Shown here: one piece after another, positions 1 to 12,085 of the stretch
How the letters are laid out: each line of letters starts with the position of its first letter
How positions within the stretch are numbered: position 1 is the first letter of the stretch
From: Suillus spraguei
Lineage: Eukaryota > Basidiomycota > Agaricomycetes > Boletales > Suillaceae
Direction: 5' to 3'
NCBI GenBank assembly: GCA_016800925.1
Contig: JABCPU010000036.1
Span: forward strand, 239,320 to 303,319
DNA: 64,000 nt
Made by a program: the position numbers and the translations under genes
The notes under the pieces: generated by a model
Databases searched by the model: none
Told to the model about the DNA's origin: nothing
The model's input: the letters and a program-made list of their open reading frames with translations, nothing else

Positions 1-21
1 CAATTTGTGTTTCAATATTAG

Positions 22-786
22 CTGAAACTCGTACTCCTCGTGTCTCAACCAAGAATGAAATCCGCATCATCGATACAAGGGGAGCAGAAGTTCAGGAAGA
101 TGTCCTTGAACGCCCATCAATGGCCGTACATGATGGTCCGCCTATTTGTCGTACTGCAGCCCTAGCTCAAATACGACAAACGCTCCGAGAATGGGCTAGT
201 GGGCTGAGTGATGAAGACAGGTAATGTTGTAAGCTTAAGATTTCGTAAAAATGCTGATTGATAGGAACTCTAGATATCCTGATAATCTCGCATTGAACCC
301 GAGCTACTCCAAGGAACTCGAAGAACGTTCAAGGGTAGCGCGGCGTTCTCGGAATCAATTAGCTCGGACCCTTCGTATCGAATCGGCGAAAGAGTGTAAG
401 CGTAACTTAATGCACAAATATACCAAGAGAGCCGAAGGCCGAAGCGGGCTTTTGGTAAGACAAAGGGTACATTTAATATGATCGCATCTTATTACTTTCG
501 CAACTAGCCGACCATCACTGGTGAAAATGGTTCTTTCCATCGTGATCTGGTTTGGGTGGGAGTTCTGTTACAGATTGTTTTCGTCCTTGCCATGTGGTGG
601 TGGGTTTCTCTGTTTCATATGGAAACTTCCTGATCTGATGGATGTTGACATAGGTTTGCACATGTTCAAGCTCGCCGTCTCTTTTGCGCCGTCTATTATG
701 ATCCTCACTGGAACCCCCGCATGGATGGACATGTTTGGGAGACGTGGGCTGAACGCCCTAATGAAAAGATATGGCCACCTACATGA
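22..786 (+). CDS. 3' end of a hypothetical one-pass membrane protein (partial)
   Basis: The gene is cut by the window's left edge. Position 22 follows an intron acceptor (tattag) and four exons join in frame: 22-220, 265-454, 508-599 and 654-786 (stop TGA). The introns are 44, 53 and 54 nt with GT-AG ends. The encoded tail is polar and Arg/Glu-rich (a basic stretch around SRVARRSRNQLART). It is followed by one hydrophobic segment (VGVLLQIVFVLAMWW) about 45 residues before the end, so it may be a tail-anchored or C-terminally anchored protein. I do not recognise the family. Splice joins rest on frame continuity only. The gene converges on the ASH2 gene downstream. Confidence 0.5.
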
Positions 787-1214
787 TCGTGTCGTCAACA
801 CCACTCAGACTACCTCGTGATGCTTGCAGCCCCCGGAGTACTTTCCCGCTCTGGACATCAAAGTGGATTGCACACAACCAATCTATTCGTTGAATAAAGG
901 TCGGTTCGAAATCTGTAACTGTGCAACATTGTTTTCCACCGCTGATTTGTTATCGAGATCTCATTTCTGAACGACTTTACACAGCCACTCCAAGTCCCAT
1001 ATCACATTTGGTTTCATCCTCACCGCAACTGGACAGTTGAATTATCTTGAAATTTGTCATATGCGACAACTTGCCAAGGCTCCACCCTCCCACACCGTGC
1101 CACACGGCTCAGTAACGACCCTTTCGGGCCATACCGCGCTCTCGGGAGTGAAGGTCACTGCTTCTGCATGTTTCACGTTTCTTGTGATTACACATGATAA
1201 TATACATCTATGCA
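787..1214. other. convergent intergenic stretch
   Basis: This is the 3' region between two converging genes. Only short ORFs lacking family resemblance are present, and I see no RNA gene or repeat. It presumably holds both 3' UTRs. Confidence 0.5.
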
Positions 1215-3146
1215 TTACAGTAGATCTTCTAGGTCGATGTCCATGGCAGAAGAACTATTATTTTGCGTCCGTGATTTACGGTAAGGGCTTGCAGCTTCCC
1301 TAAACACTTCGTCGTCGTCGTCGTCATCGTCATCGTGATGATCGCCGTCTGCTACGAATCTATCATGCTGCTCTTCTTCTCCATCTCCCTCAATTACCTC
1401 AGAGTTGTACCCACTCTCTGCTTCGGGGACGTGATTGAAATCAACACTTGACGCAGCCGTTGGTGCAGGGGAGTGTATTTGATCCATTCCACGCTCTGTC
1501 GCTTGTGATGTAGACGCAATTAAGACAGACGACCCGAGACGGTCACCACTGGGGGCTGCAGGTTCCGTTGTGGAACCATGGGCACTCATAACCGAAGATC
1601 CTCGTAGCTCTGCGTTTTTCTTTGCCCTCTTCCGAGCTTCAGTCTGCTGTCTGCTTTTTTCCCTCTGCGCTTTCTTCTGTGCCTCGGTTTTCTCGACCTC
1701 TGCTTTTTTGGCCGCCTCCAAAGCAGCCTCTTCTTCTTCTTGATCGTCTAGATCCCACTGCTCCTTCATGAACTGCGGGTACCGCTCGCAAATGGGACGC
1801 CAAGTCTGAGCTTGATTTACATTATGATCTTTGTCTTTGAGCACGCTGTCTATGTCAGGGGGAGGCGGAAAGTCAAAATTTGGGCCTGGGTTCAAGCGCA
1901 CGCGGGCATAGTTGAATAGGGAAATGAATGGGTAATACCCTAGCGTTCCGTCATCAAAAGGGTTTTCTTTATGTTCCCGAGGGGCCCCTTCACGCGCTCG
2001 TTTCTTGTCTTTTTCCTTCTTCCTCGACGCGGGCGTCGTGCGCAAAGGCAGGTAATCGAATAGGTCTTCGAACCCGACGCCTTGACATTCGCCATTGACG
2101 AAGAACGCGATACAAGAGTCTGGCAAGGTTGGTAGAGGGCGGAGAACGGGAGCTTCTGGTACCTGTCCAGGACGTGCGCCTCGGTCTGGGAGGTTTTTTG
2201 TTGATGCAGCCTTCTTGTTTGAAGAGGCGGATGGGAGTGATGCTGTATTACTTGATTTATTGGAGAAGTCCATAAGAGCGATCATTTCTTTGCTCTGAGA
2301 ATATTCGAGACTTTCGAAATACTCCTGGCCCTTGAACTCGATAGGGATGCGTTCGCGTCGAATATGTGCGGGGTCGTGATTGTCACGGGGATCGGGTTTG
2401 CATCGAGGTGGAAGGGATATGTACATGCCAATAACATCTCCACTATGGAAGGGACGACCATAGGGGCGAGGGCGTGATAGGTATACTTTATCACCATTGC
2501 TGTCACGATAGCCATACGAATATGCATCTAAGCCAACTGGACCATTCAAAGGTGCTTCTCGTCGGGCCCAGCCAAGTCGGACATGACTTCCTTGACGCAT
2601 GTTGATATCTGGGGCATGAGTAGAGCGATCTCCTCCGCCGTCCTCAATGCGAACCTCCATATACCACTTGCCCTCACGGACGGGTGCATTACATCGTGCA
2701 CTCCTGAAACCTCTTTCACCAATTAATTCCAGACCATCAGGAGTGACCTTGACGAAAGAGCTGCGGTCCTCCCAGCTAACTCTGTAGCTTGTGGGCAGAC
2801 TTTCGATTGTTCGACATGGGAGGACAGATCCAGGGGGTGAAACCCCTGCTGGGACGTATCTGAAGGCCATACGGTTCATACAAAGCTGTTCTGTGGTATG
2901 GTACGTTAAAGAAGTATCGGTGAAGGTAGGGTACCGCGATATTGTAAGACGAGGACGAGAGAAGAAGTCATTTCGGGTGGGTAGAGCAACATTGGCTGCT
3001 GTGCTCGGGTTGTTTGGATCATTGGGTGCAGGGGATGCTTCAGGATTAGACGCGACCTTGCGTTTCTTTGAAGGAACCGACAAAGGCGTAGATGGCCTTG
3101 AACCGCTTGGTCCGTCTACTGTACTTGAATCAGCAACAGCTACCAT
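1215..3146 (-). CDS. ash2: ASH2/Bre2-type SPRY-domain subunit of the COMPASS (Set1) H3K4 methyltransferase
   Basis: A single uninterrupted reading frame of 643 codons starts at the first ATG (MVAVADS, position 3146); the frame upstream has no ATG. After a disordered N-terminus with a basic KKRK patch comes a split SPRY domain: residues from about 115 (SYRVSWEDRSSFVKV, then the EGKWYMEVRIEDGGG region) through HVRLGWARREAPLNGPVG and FHSGDVIGMYISLPP, then an insert, then CIAFFVNGECQGVGF and GTLGYYPFISLFNYARVRLN. This order is characteristic of ASH2L/Bre2. The C-terminus is an Ala/Glu/Lys-rich probable coiled coil followed by a run of nine Asp. By family, it would bind Swd1/RbBP5 and Sdc1/DPY30 and stimulate Set1 methylation of histone H3 Lys4. 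No PHD finger is visible, so it resembles yeast Bre2 more than animal ASH2L. It diverges from the E2 gene across 154 bp. Confidence 0.9.
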   Translation of the reverse strand: MVAVADSSTVDGPSGSRPSTPLSVPSKKRKVASNPEASPAPNDPNNPSTAANVALPTRNDFFSRPRLTISRYPTFTDTSLTYHTTEQLCMNRMAFRYVPAGVSPPGSVLPCRTIESLPTSYRVSWEDRSSFVKVTPDGLELIGERGFRSARCNAPVREGKWYMEVRIEDGGGDRSTHAPDINMRQGSHVRLGWARREAPLNGPVGLDAYSYGYRDSNGDKVYLSRPRPYGRPFHSGDVIGMYISLPPRCKPDPRDNHDPAHIRRERIPIEFKGQEYFESLEYSQSKEMIALMDFSNKSSNTASLPSASSNKKAASTKNLPDRGARPGQVPEAPVLRPLPTLPDSCIAFFVNGECQGVGFEDLFDYLPLRTTPASRKKEKDKKRAREGAPREHKENPFDDGTLGYYPFISLFNYARVRLNPGPNFDFPPPPDIDSVLKDKDHNVNQAQTWRPICERYPQFMKEQWDLDDQEEEEAALEAAKKAEVEKTEAQKKAQREKSRQQTEARKRAKKNAELRGSSVMSAHGSTTEPAAPSGDRLGSSVLIASTSQATERGMDQIHSPAPTAASSVDFNHVPEAESGYNSEVIEGDGEEEQHDRFVADGDHHDDDDDDDDEVFREAASPYRKSRTQNNSSSAMDIDLEDLL

Positions 3147-3300
3147 TGCCTGCGGATGACAGGCGTGACAAAGTACAATATTGTTGCTCAAGCACCGTGA
3201 CTGTCTGGATTTGGTTGAGTTTGTTGTTATTTCCGTTTTGGTCAAGTCACTGGCCTCCGAGTCAGTACTTGCTGCTGGTCTACAACCTGGAAGACCCAGG

Positions 3301-4410
3301 ATGACTGCTCTTAGGTATGAATCGCCGAGCCATTTATTTATTCATGATCTTAATCGTTTACAGGCGAATTCAAAAGGTACTCTTCCTCTCTTTCGTGAGG
3401 ATGGCATGAACTTGACCTTCGCACCCCTGGATGATGTTTACTAAGGAGCTCCAAGATATCACAAACAGGCCCCTTGATGTATGTAACCCGCTGTAGAGAG
3501 GACGTAACTTTATCTGATTGGCGGCCTTTAGGGAATAACAGTTGAACCAGAAGCAGATAACTTGCTCGTTTGGAAGTGTTCAGTAAAGGGCTCTGTAAGT
3601 ACCACTAGTGGCATTTAATTTCCTCCTCTTTCATTCACATTACTGCGCACCAAGCCAGATAGCCCATATAAGAACGGCACATTTCACTTCAAGATCGAGC
3701 TCCCGATGAATTTTCCATTCAAGGCGCCGAGCGTGAGTTATCAACCTATTTTATATGTCATTGTATATCATGATGATACCATCCATCCGAGTCGAACCCT
3801 GAAACGTTCCACTATGCCCATCAGTTCAATTGAGTTTATAACTTTCATAGCTCTTGCTTCGGTTTCGTATCATTTACGTGGGGGTTCATCTACGCTATCA
3901 CTAGGTCACGTTCTTAACTAAGATTTACCATCCCGGCATTAACGAAGAAGGCCATATCTGCGTCCCCATTCTTCGCGATGAGGTGAGGCCAATGTTCCTT
4001 CACCCGCAGAGATAGCATAATCAAGTTCTTTCACCCCATCAAGTGGAAGCCATCAGTGACGCTATCAACAGGTGAAACTTACCTCGGGAACATCCTCTGT
4101 AATTGGTTCGGCTGATAGATCCTTGTTTTATTTGTAGTGCTGGTGGTTATTCAAGAGAAAGTGAATCATCCAAGCCCGGACGATCCGTTCGAGCCTGAAA
4201 TCGCTGCAGTGAGATTTTGGGTTATGATTAATGTAGACCCCTAACCATTTTTATTTCCAGTTGTTGAAGAACGACAAGGCAAAGTTCTTAGCTACCGCAA
4301 AGGAGTACACCAAGAAGTAAGTGGCGTCTTATCTTGTTTCATAAAGGGCTTCTTCCGTGTAATACAAAGTATACTAATAAACGTTTACTGGTGTCAGACA
4401 CGCAATGTAG
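3301..4410 (+). CDS. ubiquitin-conjugating enzyme E2 (UBE2L3/Ubc4-like), ten exons
   Basis: Ten exons splice to a 148-residue E2: 3301-3314, 3364-3376, 3446-3478, 3532-3594, 3655-3732, 3905-3982, 4044-4071, 4138-4208, 4261-4316 and 4398-4410. The total of 447 nt is in frame, from ATG to KKHAM-stop. The UBC fold is complete: N-terminal helix (ALRRIQKELQDI), PPY-like strand (SPDSPYKNGTFHFKIELP), NFPFKAPSVTFLTKIYHP, and active-site Cys in GHICVPILRDEW followed by KPSVTLSTVLVVIQEKV and NHPSPDDPFEPEIA. By family it accepts ubiquitin from E1 on the Cys and passes it to an E3. The canonical HPN motif next to the active site reads HPG here. Exons 1, 2 and 10 are only 13-14 nt. One 172-nt intron is much longer than its neighbours (about 49-81 nt). 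Confidence 0.9.
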
Positions 4411-5162
4411 GCTCAGGCGGTAGCAGACCGCTTACCACGGAAACTCGACCTAATATACGGGGACTGAGTAGAAGATAAATTTGGGGATCGTCATAAATGA
4501 ATTTCGGTATCTTGCGGGCATCACAGACATGAAGCCCGCGTGTGTATTATTTACATACTTTTAAACCAGTTTACTTCATTTCGTGTGGGTTGGGGCGAAG
4601 GGAGTAAGATTCAGATTGTGCCATTGACGAGGCCTGGAACGAAGACACGCTGGCCACTGTTGGCATTAGATATCGGTCCACTGGCAGAATCTTGAATCTC
4701 GAAGAGAGGGCTTGGCAGGGTTGTTGCGGCTTTCGTTGGCATTAATGTGGAGGACACTCAACGATGATTTGTTCTATTGCAAAGCTGGACGAAAGTACTT
4801 CGGAGAACACTCAGAACAGGATGGACTGACTGTTAGTAAGATGAGCATACACCGCTTAAAATTTTGTGGCAATTCCCTTGCACTCTCGCTCGCTGAGGGC
4901 TCGGATGAGCGAAAACATACATATAACTCACACCCTCCTTTATTCCGCTCGCCGTTATCTTGCTTTACGTGTGGACTCTAGGTCCATTAGGATCTTTTGA
5001 TAGTCCTATTCAAAGCAGTTCGAAAGAAGCCTTGATATCTTCCGTAAAGACACCAACTCGTGTTCACCACGTTGCACACTCATTTCCCAGAAAACTCTCG
5101 AGATCCAATAATCCAAGCGCCCTGCCTCGTGTACTAAACGAGGGTTCCTGCCAGCAAAAACC
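4411..5162. other. intergenic region / probable 5' leader of the next gene
   Basis: This 750-bp stretch holds the E2 3' end and the upstream region of the Ser/Pro-rich gene. ATG-started frames at 4712 and 4960 have no family resemblance and overlap one another, so I regard them as leader or spurious. No repeat or RNA gene was seen. Confidence 0.4.
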
Positions 5163-8100
5163 ATGCATCGTTTACGGTAAGCCTAGCTGCCGCTCTCTAC
5201 TGCCCTTTCAATTACCCGTCTCGTTCACGTATCATATATCTCGTCACCTCACCGCTGCGTTTAAACGGCTTCTTCGCTTTAACTTTTATTGTTAACGTGC
5301 CTTACTAGCAAAAGGTCCGACCCTAACAGGAGCCGCCCGTTTGACGAAGAAGGCTGGTTCACACCGACATCTGAGCACAAGGAATTTCCAGCACTTCCGC
5401 CTGCTAGTGACTTTCGGACATCGCTCATACTACCAGAGTGCGTCACAGACTTGTATTGTCAATCTTACAGCTCTCTCACAATACAGGTACCCAGTCTTAC
5501 TCGCCGTTTTACGCTTCTCCGTTCCTCCTCCGGCGATCCTCTTACGCTCGACGATCTCAGGTTCAAGTTTGCGGAACAGAGAGCCCGTGGTGTACCAAAC
5601 CAGATATCAGAGGAGGAAGAGGACATGATCCTTGAGACGCTAGGGCGGATGCGTACCAAAAATGCTGTCACTTTGAGTAGCAAACTTGAGGGCGGTTCTG
5701 GCGCTAATGCTACCGACCTGGGAATGGAATCCGACTACACTCATGAACGTACCTCTCATATATCCACCACGACCACTTCGACTACATATCCGGCTTCATC
5801 TGTTACTTCATCCCCATCGCCAAGCTCGCGTTCAACAAAGAGATACAGCAACAATCTTTTTGCATCTGGACGGTTTCGCGAGTATAGCTATCTCCGCTCT
5901 GTGTCGCAAAGAAGCGGCAGTAGCCGTGGCGCAGCCTCCACAACACCATCAGACTCCGATCATAGTCTCAGAGAAAAGCCCTCGTCAAATTATTCCGAGA
6001 GTTTGAGGCCTGCAACGCCCGAAGGCAGCGGTCCTGCATCTTCAGTACCTTCCAGCCCCAACGATAAGACTCCCTTGGCTCGTTCTACGTCATTGATATC
6101 CTCTATCGAAGATTTTTCTTCTCAGGCGCTCGCGGACAACAACAAATGTAGCACACATCCCTCAAGTAACAGTTCCGTCAGCGTTCAGCGCGTTGAACTT
6201 GCTCTAGAGTGTGTCATACGGGACTTTGAAGAGGAGGCCGAGGATGAGATACTCATGCCTAGAACAGCACATCCTGCTCCACGGTCGAGTGACATAGAAC
6301 AGTCGAGTGCTTCATCTCCAGTTAGTGATTCGACGTCAGGAGCTTCGGTGGGGAAATTGATTTCTTCATGCATTACATACTGAACCGTGATGTCAGACTC
6401 AATCACATAATGACTACGAAGGCGGAACCGCGATATCACCAGATAAACATATGAACATCGACAACGAGAGGCAACGCTTTTCCCCAACCCCATTAGGTCG
6501 TGCGGGTACCATCTCCCCTACCCCTCGTCTTCCAGGGTATATCCCTGGAATGCCCCGTCCTATGACGCCTCGTGATCCTTCATTTGACTCTGACGATGCG
6601 CGTGCACATTCTGCAACTCCACGTGCTATGTCACCTACACTTCCAAACGTCAATGGAGCGTCGCTCATCACCACGACTTTCACTTCAAGTTTACTCCGGC
6701 GAGGTTCAGACGCATCTCGTAGCACCCCACGACCCATCTCGCCATCCGTGGCCCCACCTGCAAGCTCATTTTTGTCACGTAGTGCTGGTGGTCAATACTC
6801 GTCGGACAGTCCACGCGAGAGCGCGAGTGGTACTGACCAAGAAGCCTCTGTGTCATCCGCCTTCAGGAGGAAACCCGTATCTCCATTGACAGGCTCCGCC
6901 TTTCGACCCATGGTCGTATCTTCTCGACCTGGTACTCCATCGAACATCACTTGGAATGTCAACTCAACCTCTAGCACACCTTCTAACTCCAACCGCACTC
7001 ACGGCAAGCGGGGTAGTTCTTCTAGTCACAGTCACAGTAGAAATGGCAGTCTAAGCACGGACACTGATCTTCAATCTAATGCGGATAAATCTAAATCTGC
7101 AAACCGGCCAGTTCGAGTGCATGTGCCTCCCGAGAGTCCTGTTTACCCTCAGGCGCCAAATGCTGGAACTTGGAATCGTTCGACTAGTCCTGCTCCCGTA
7201 GACAATCGTTCCCCATCCAGTCTTTCAGGTGTCATCAACCATGGGTCCTCACTTTCATTCTCGAGCCGCAGTATGCGGTCCCCCACTCCCACTCAGTCTC
7301 GGTCCACTACCGCCTCTCCCGCATTCTCTTTAAACGACTCACCAAGTTTCTCCAACCATGCCACCGTCCGTTCATCAAGACATCACAAGTCATCCTCGCA
7401 TTTCTCTCTTGGACTTTCTCAGCCTGTTACCTTTTCGGCATTGGCCAACTCATCTCAGTCTTCACTGGAGTCTACTGGATCCAGTTATCACTCATGGTCT
7501 GCTGAGCAAAAGAAAGATGTAACTGTCGACCTCTTCAGCGATGTTGAGCAACAGTCCAGGTGGCACGATCTGGATAAATCGACCTCCGTTACACCAGGTA
7601 GCTTGCAGGATGATGAAGACTTTGAGGACATCATACGGCGGTATGCAGGTCTGACTAAATCTGATTTCGTGGTCATTCAAGACAAGCTGGTGAGCGCCGC
7701 GCGCGCAAAGGAAAATAATACAGAGCCTCGAGAGCGGACTAACTCGCTGCGGAGACGGAGGCCATCGACCTCGCAGTCGAACTATTCCCAGAACGGTCGT
7801 GATAATCGAGTCCGTCCCCTTCTCTCACTCCAATGTTACTTATGGACTCACGACCAGTCACAGGTTGCAAGCCCGCCGCCGAATCAACCAGCTGCTTCCC
7901 AGGCATCCGCCACCGGACGGCGCTCCCCAGCGCCTGATCAAGCTGCCAAGGCTCATGCACTACTTGACTCCGTTGTGGGGAGCATCCCCCGTGCATCTAC
8001 AATTGGCGTCGTGACCGATAACAAGGCGGAATTAGAGGATCCCTCAACGATGAAGGCGTCTCCTACTACTACGCGTCGTAATAGGGATTTGGCTCGCGCC

Positions 8101-10452
8101 CTCGGTTTCGGAGATGAGCAAGAAACTATGAATCCACCGCAGGACAACAGTCCGCCTGTCGAAGACGTATCGCAGTCTAACGATCCATCGGAGATACAGG
8201 TACCACAGTCGGTCGTGTCGGTTACTCAGGATGATGTCCAGCTGTCGTCCAATGCATCACCGTATAGCCTTCCATTCCATCCGGCTTCGGTACGAAGCCC
8301 TGGACCATTAATGGATCAAAGCGAACTCGTAAATGAAGTTCGGCGGAAAGCAGAAGCTGCTACTGCTGCTTTAATGAAGACGTCTTCTGACCAGAAATTT
8401 ACTGACGTCAATGCCTCGAGCATATCTGTGACACGGAAGAAAATCACTCCCAGTCAAATATCTGCACCCCATTTAGTGTCAGCACCTACCAGTGTAGAAA
8501 CCATCCCTCTTCCACACCAGCCAAAGACTCTTATTTCTCCTCTTACCCATCAGCCCTCTCTGAACATCACTCAGAGGATGAGACGTCTCCGTAATACTCT
8601 GAGAGTTAAACAGCCAGTTCCGAGTGGCGAAGAAGTTACTCCCTTCCCTCTCGGCCTCCAGCCCAGTGCTGCACTGCCCCCTTCGGCTTCTCTGAATCGC
8701 AGGCCGACATTACCTCTTACAAAGGGTTACCCCTACGGGAGCTCGACAGATTTAGGAAAGGCTAAGTCACCGACATCAATATCCAGTCCCCCGGCCTCAG
8801 CTACCCCTGGACTGAGAGGCTTCATGTCCCGCTTCCGAAAGCGTGCAACAGAGACTCAAGCTGAAAATGGTAGTGGGCTTTCGCGAGCTTCTCCAACCAC
8901 TCCTTCTCCGACGACTTCGTTACATCACGGTCAAGGCCTAGTTGGTTCTCCCGTTAATACCGTTTCACCTACATCGGCACCCGTTCCGGCCTCTACTTCT
9001 GTGCCTATAGTAGGTAGCATTCGGCCAAACATTGATGGACCGCCAGCGACGGGCAATGATTCTGCTGCCGTCAAACAGTTGTTTGAGGCAGCTACCAATC
9101 TTGGTCTTGATCAAGCCGCATTAAATGACCTGTTAGCACGGTCCGCCTCAGTTTCATCACGTACAGCGGGTTGGTCTCTGTCAAGGAGTACATCAAACGC
9201 CGCGGCAGGTTCATCTATAGTGCGAGGTGACCTCTCAGCCATGCGATCTCGATCGCCCCTCCCAGAACCACAATTTAGTGATGATGGCGGCATCAGCAGC
9301 GGAGGAGACGATAGGACTGTGAGAAAACTCTCCATTCGCAAAACGGGGGAATCCAGTCACAATCATCAAGGCATTCCTGAGAATTCCACCATTGTCAGGA
9401 GAACGCTTATCTTTCCCTCGGAGTTTCGTGCATCTAAAACCGACTTGAGCCAGATGGCGCGCAAACCATCGGGTAAGCGTCATCGTCGGCCGGACAGCGC
9501 CACGTCTGCACAGTCTGGTCGTTCAGTGCATGACCGCGCACCTACCCCACCGCCACCGAAGTCGAACGGAGGAAAGCGTTTCTCGACTGATCGATCACCT
9601 CCTTTACCCACATCAATGACCGCTCAAGCTGAGGCTCTTTTACACCCTTCAACGTTAGGTGCACCTGTGGAGAAGCCGAACTCTGCGTATGATTCTCTGT
9701 GGGTAATCATTTTACCTGTTTTCCCGTATCTAATTTTTACCATCAGATATGATATGTACGCTGGTGAGAGCAAAAATCTAAATACACCCGCTGATGATGC
9801 GGTGGGCATTGGAAGCTCTCATGAAGAAGGTCATCCTGACGGTGCTGCCCTTGAACTGATTGAGATGGCAAATGGCGAAACAATCTGGTGCGTATTCCTC
9901 TGTGGGACTATTAAGCCCACCAACCCACTAGATACTAACTTTTTGTAGGTCAATAGTGAACGGCTTGCGTGATGATGACCTTGAATCAGTTTATGCCAGC
10001 AGAACCAGTCTTGCATCTGAATATTCCTTGCGCGATAACACCGAAGGCCTGCAAGTATTTGTCAGGGAACATGGCAGGTCAACGTCAAAGGGTAGTGGTT
10101 CGTCGTTCCTTTCCCGTAAAAAGTCATCACAGAGCAAGAACCGACCTGAAACCAAGGTGAATGGTTTTGTATCAATTATCAAACGTCATTAACGCTAGAG
10201 CAGGTTTTTTATAGGTCAGTTCTTGCGCTTGGTACGTAGAAGTTCGGTACTAATTGTCTAACTCCAAGTTCCTCCACTCATATTGGTCGTTTGATCGAGT
10301 CACTTTCTCAGGGGATGGACGCCGGTTCATTCAATTTTGGTAACCTACCTCCTGACCGCTCTACCCCATTGTCATTCCACTCCGACACCGACATGCATTG
10401 GACAGTTGAAGAAAAACTAGAACAGATGTTGGGATCGATGAGAAATCCTTGA
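5163..10452 (+). CDS. very large Ser/Thr/Pro-rich low-complexity protein, fungal hypothetical
   Basis: Exons 5163-5176, 5309-5437, 5495-6347, 6397-9698, 9747-9887, 9949-10156, 10215-10231 and 10269-10452 join in frame from ATG (MHRLRKRSDPNRS) to TGA. A further 54-nt intron is possible around 7810-7863, with a weak GTCC donor, so the length is roughly 1,600 residues. The protein is dominated by disordered Ser/Thr/Pro-rich sequence with many SP/TP sites. More conserved-looking islands are the N-terminus (LPDLTRRFTLLRSSSGDP followed by an acidic EEEEDMILETLGRM helix), a basic stretch RMRRLRNTLRVK, GLRGFMSRFRKRA, and the C-terminal helix MHWTVEEKLEQMLGSM. No enzymatic domain, signal peptide or membrane segment was seen. 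Its composition suggests a scaffold or polarity/signalling protein regulated by phosphorylation, which is inference only. The short exon 7 (17 nt) rests on frame continuity. Confidence 0.75.
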
Positions 10453-10604
10453 TTGCTAGATTTAATAATCGTTTATGCTATATTGATCTTTTCTCGTCAG
10501 CTTGGTCTATGGAGAATTTGGTTTACATTGGGCGTTGTGGTATCGATATTCGTACGGAGGCAGTAATACATGCATACATATTCCTTGTTCTTTCGACCAA
10601 TCCC

Positions 10605-11277
10605 TCACCCGGTCCCATCAAGCCACCTATTAAGATTCAAAGTGACCAAGACTTCGAGCAGTAGAAGGTCATGACTAAAGCTATATTGTAGTGTCCCATG
10701 CGAAGGACCAATAGGCGTTGCTTGAGGGAGCTTCTGGAACTTGGCGATTCTTGTATTGGGTCCGGAGTACAGCTTTTGAGGAGTTAACATGTAGCGATGG
10801 TATTTGAAAATATTGTGCTAGACTTGCCTCGTACGACCCGGGGTCAGCGTGACACTTGCGCCATTCATAGTGGCGGCCATCCGCGGAAGTGAACCTACGA
10901 GCACTGACAATTTACTTAATATTGAGGCACCATGGGGACAGTATTAGTACCGACTTACGATGTACTAGATCCCTGTTGGACCAGGTGTGCCATTGGAATT
11001 TCACGATCACCGATAGTTGCAACACCGAGGCTACCGTTCAGCCAATCCAATGCTGCGACAGGATTGCGATTGCTAGAGACCTGTAATGGGAATTCGTGAG
11101 TCAGACGCCGCCCGCCCAAGTCTGGAAGACGACACTGACAGTAGTGCGTGCTGAGGAAGGTGACAAGTACTGTGTCTCGAACTCAAAAAATACTGGCTTG
11201 GTGTCCTCGCCGATGACGATGCAGCCATTGCGAGGATCATCCCTTCCAGTGAAGAAAATCTCGTAGGAGTAAGCCAT
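10605..11277 (-). CDS. DUF6593-type basidiomycete protein
   Basis: Four exons on the minus strand (11277-11140, 11080-10959, 10894-10828, 10772-10605) join in frame from ATG (MAYSYEIFFTG) to TGA, giving about 164 residues. The layout fits the small DUF6593 family common in Agaricomycetes: an N-terminal beta strand with an Arg-Asn-rich turn (DDPRNGCIVIGEDTKPVFF), a middle strand (LDWLNGSLGVATIG), then TSADGRHYEWRKC, an aliphatic strand (NTRIAKFQKL) and a C-terminal hydrophobic helix (HDLLLLEVLVTLNLN). The family's function is unknown. Intron 3 (10773-10827) has a GC-AG donor (GAG|GCAAGT). A TATA-like TATAAA on the minus strand lies at about 11322-11328, some 45 nt before the start. The match is from memory of the family pattern. 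Confidence 0.7.
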
Positions 11278-12085
11278 TGGAGTACAGGTTGGTTATTTTT
11301 CATAATGGTGGATTGCAGGCTTTATATGCAAGTCGAGCAAGCCCAGGCTGACGCAACTCGTGATACTCTGTCACGGAAATTGGATATTATTTTGATCATG
11401 GTGCACTTCGAGGAGGAAGAAGACACGGAATAGATAGAGCGATGCAAGGCGATGCATCGTTCATCTAAAAGCCGCGAAAAGTTCCGACATTGATTCAGCG
11501 TCACCACTTTCGGGATTGAGGTGGACAATTCGAGATCCATCACATCCTTGATTCATCTTCATCGGGCATGTCAAACAGCGTTCTGATACTTCTCGGAACC
11601 TGTTTTTTTACTATATCGAGCGACCACTTGCAATGAGCCAGGTTCTGACGCGCTGTGCGTGGATATATTCACGCAGAACGCGGGATAATTTGTGTACTTG
11701 GATCAAAGAGTTTGTAGGGGGAGGTGAGGCGGGGCAGTGTTTCAGGTTGATTACGTTATCAGACAATGACTGAAGGCTGGATGATTGAACCAGTCCATAT
11801 CGATTCAATCGATGTGTTGAAAGCTGTAAAAGGTAAGTAATATTCACAAGTTCCGGAGCGTTCTGCGCAGCTAAAAGGCTAATATTAACCACAGTGCCAA
11901 GAGAATTGCCCATCAAGTATACACGATCGACATCGTATATTGAATCTGCCTATTTGCAGGTTTTAACTGGAAAGTAACGCTGAGTATTGACGCGCGAGTA
12001 GTAATCTGGTAATAGTCAACGAGGAGGTCAACTGGGATTGCAAGAGTAAAAGTCACGTAATACGACTTTCCAACAAGATTCGGTT
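11278..12085. other. intergenic region with a possible decayed hydrolase-like segment
   Basis: This lies between the DUF6593 and BTB genes. A minus-strand frame (about 11970 to 11611) opens with DSIYDVDRVYLMGNSLGTVV, which resembles the nucleophile elbow (GxSxG) of alpha/beta hydrolases. The rest of the frame does not look like the fold and no neighbouring exons could be joined. I treat it as coincidence or a relic. Confidence 0.25.

Noticed and set aside
4712..5295. ATG frames upstream of the Ser/Pro-rich gene
   Set aside because: They overlap each other and the true first exon at 5163; the splice from 5176 to 5309 explains the coding start better.
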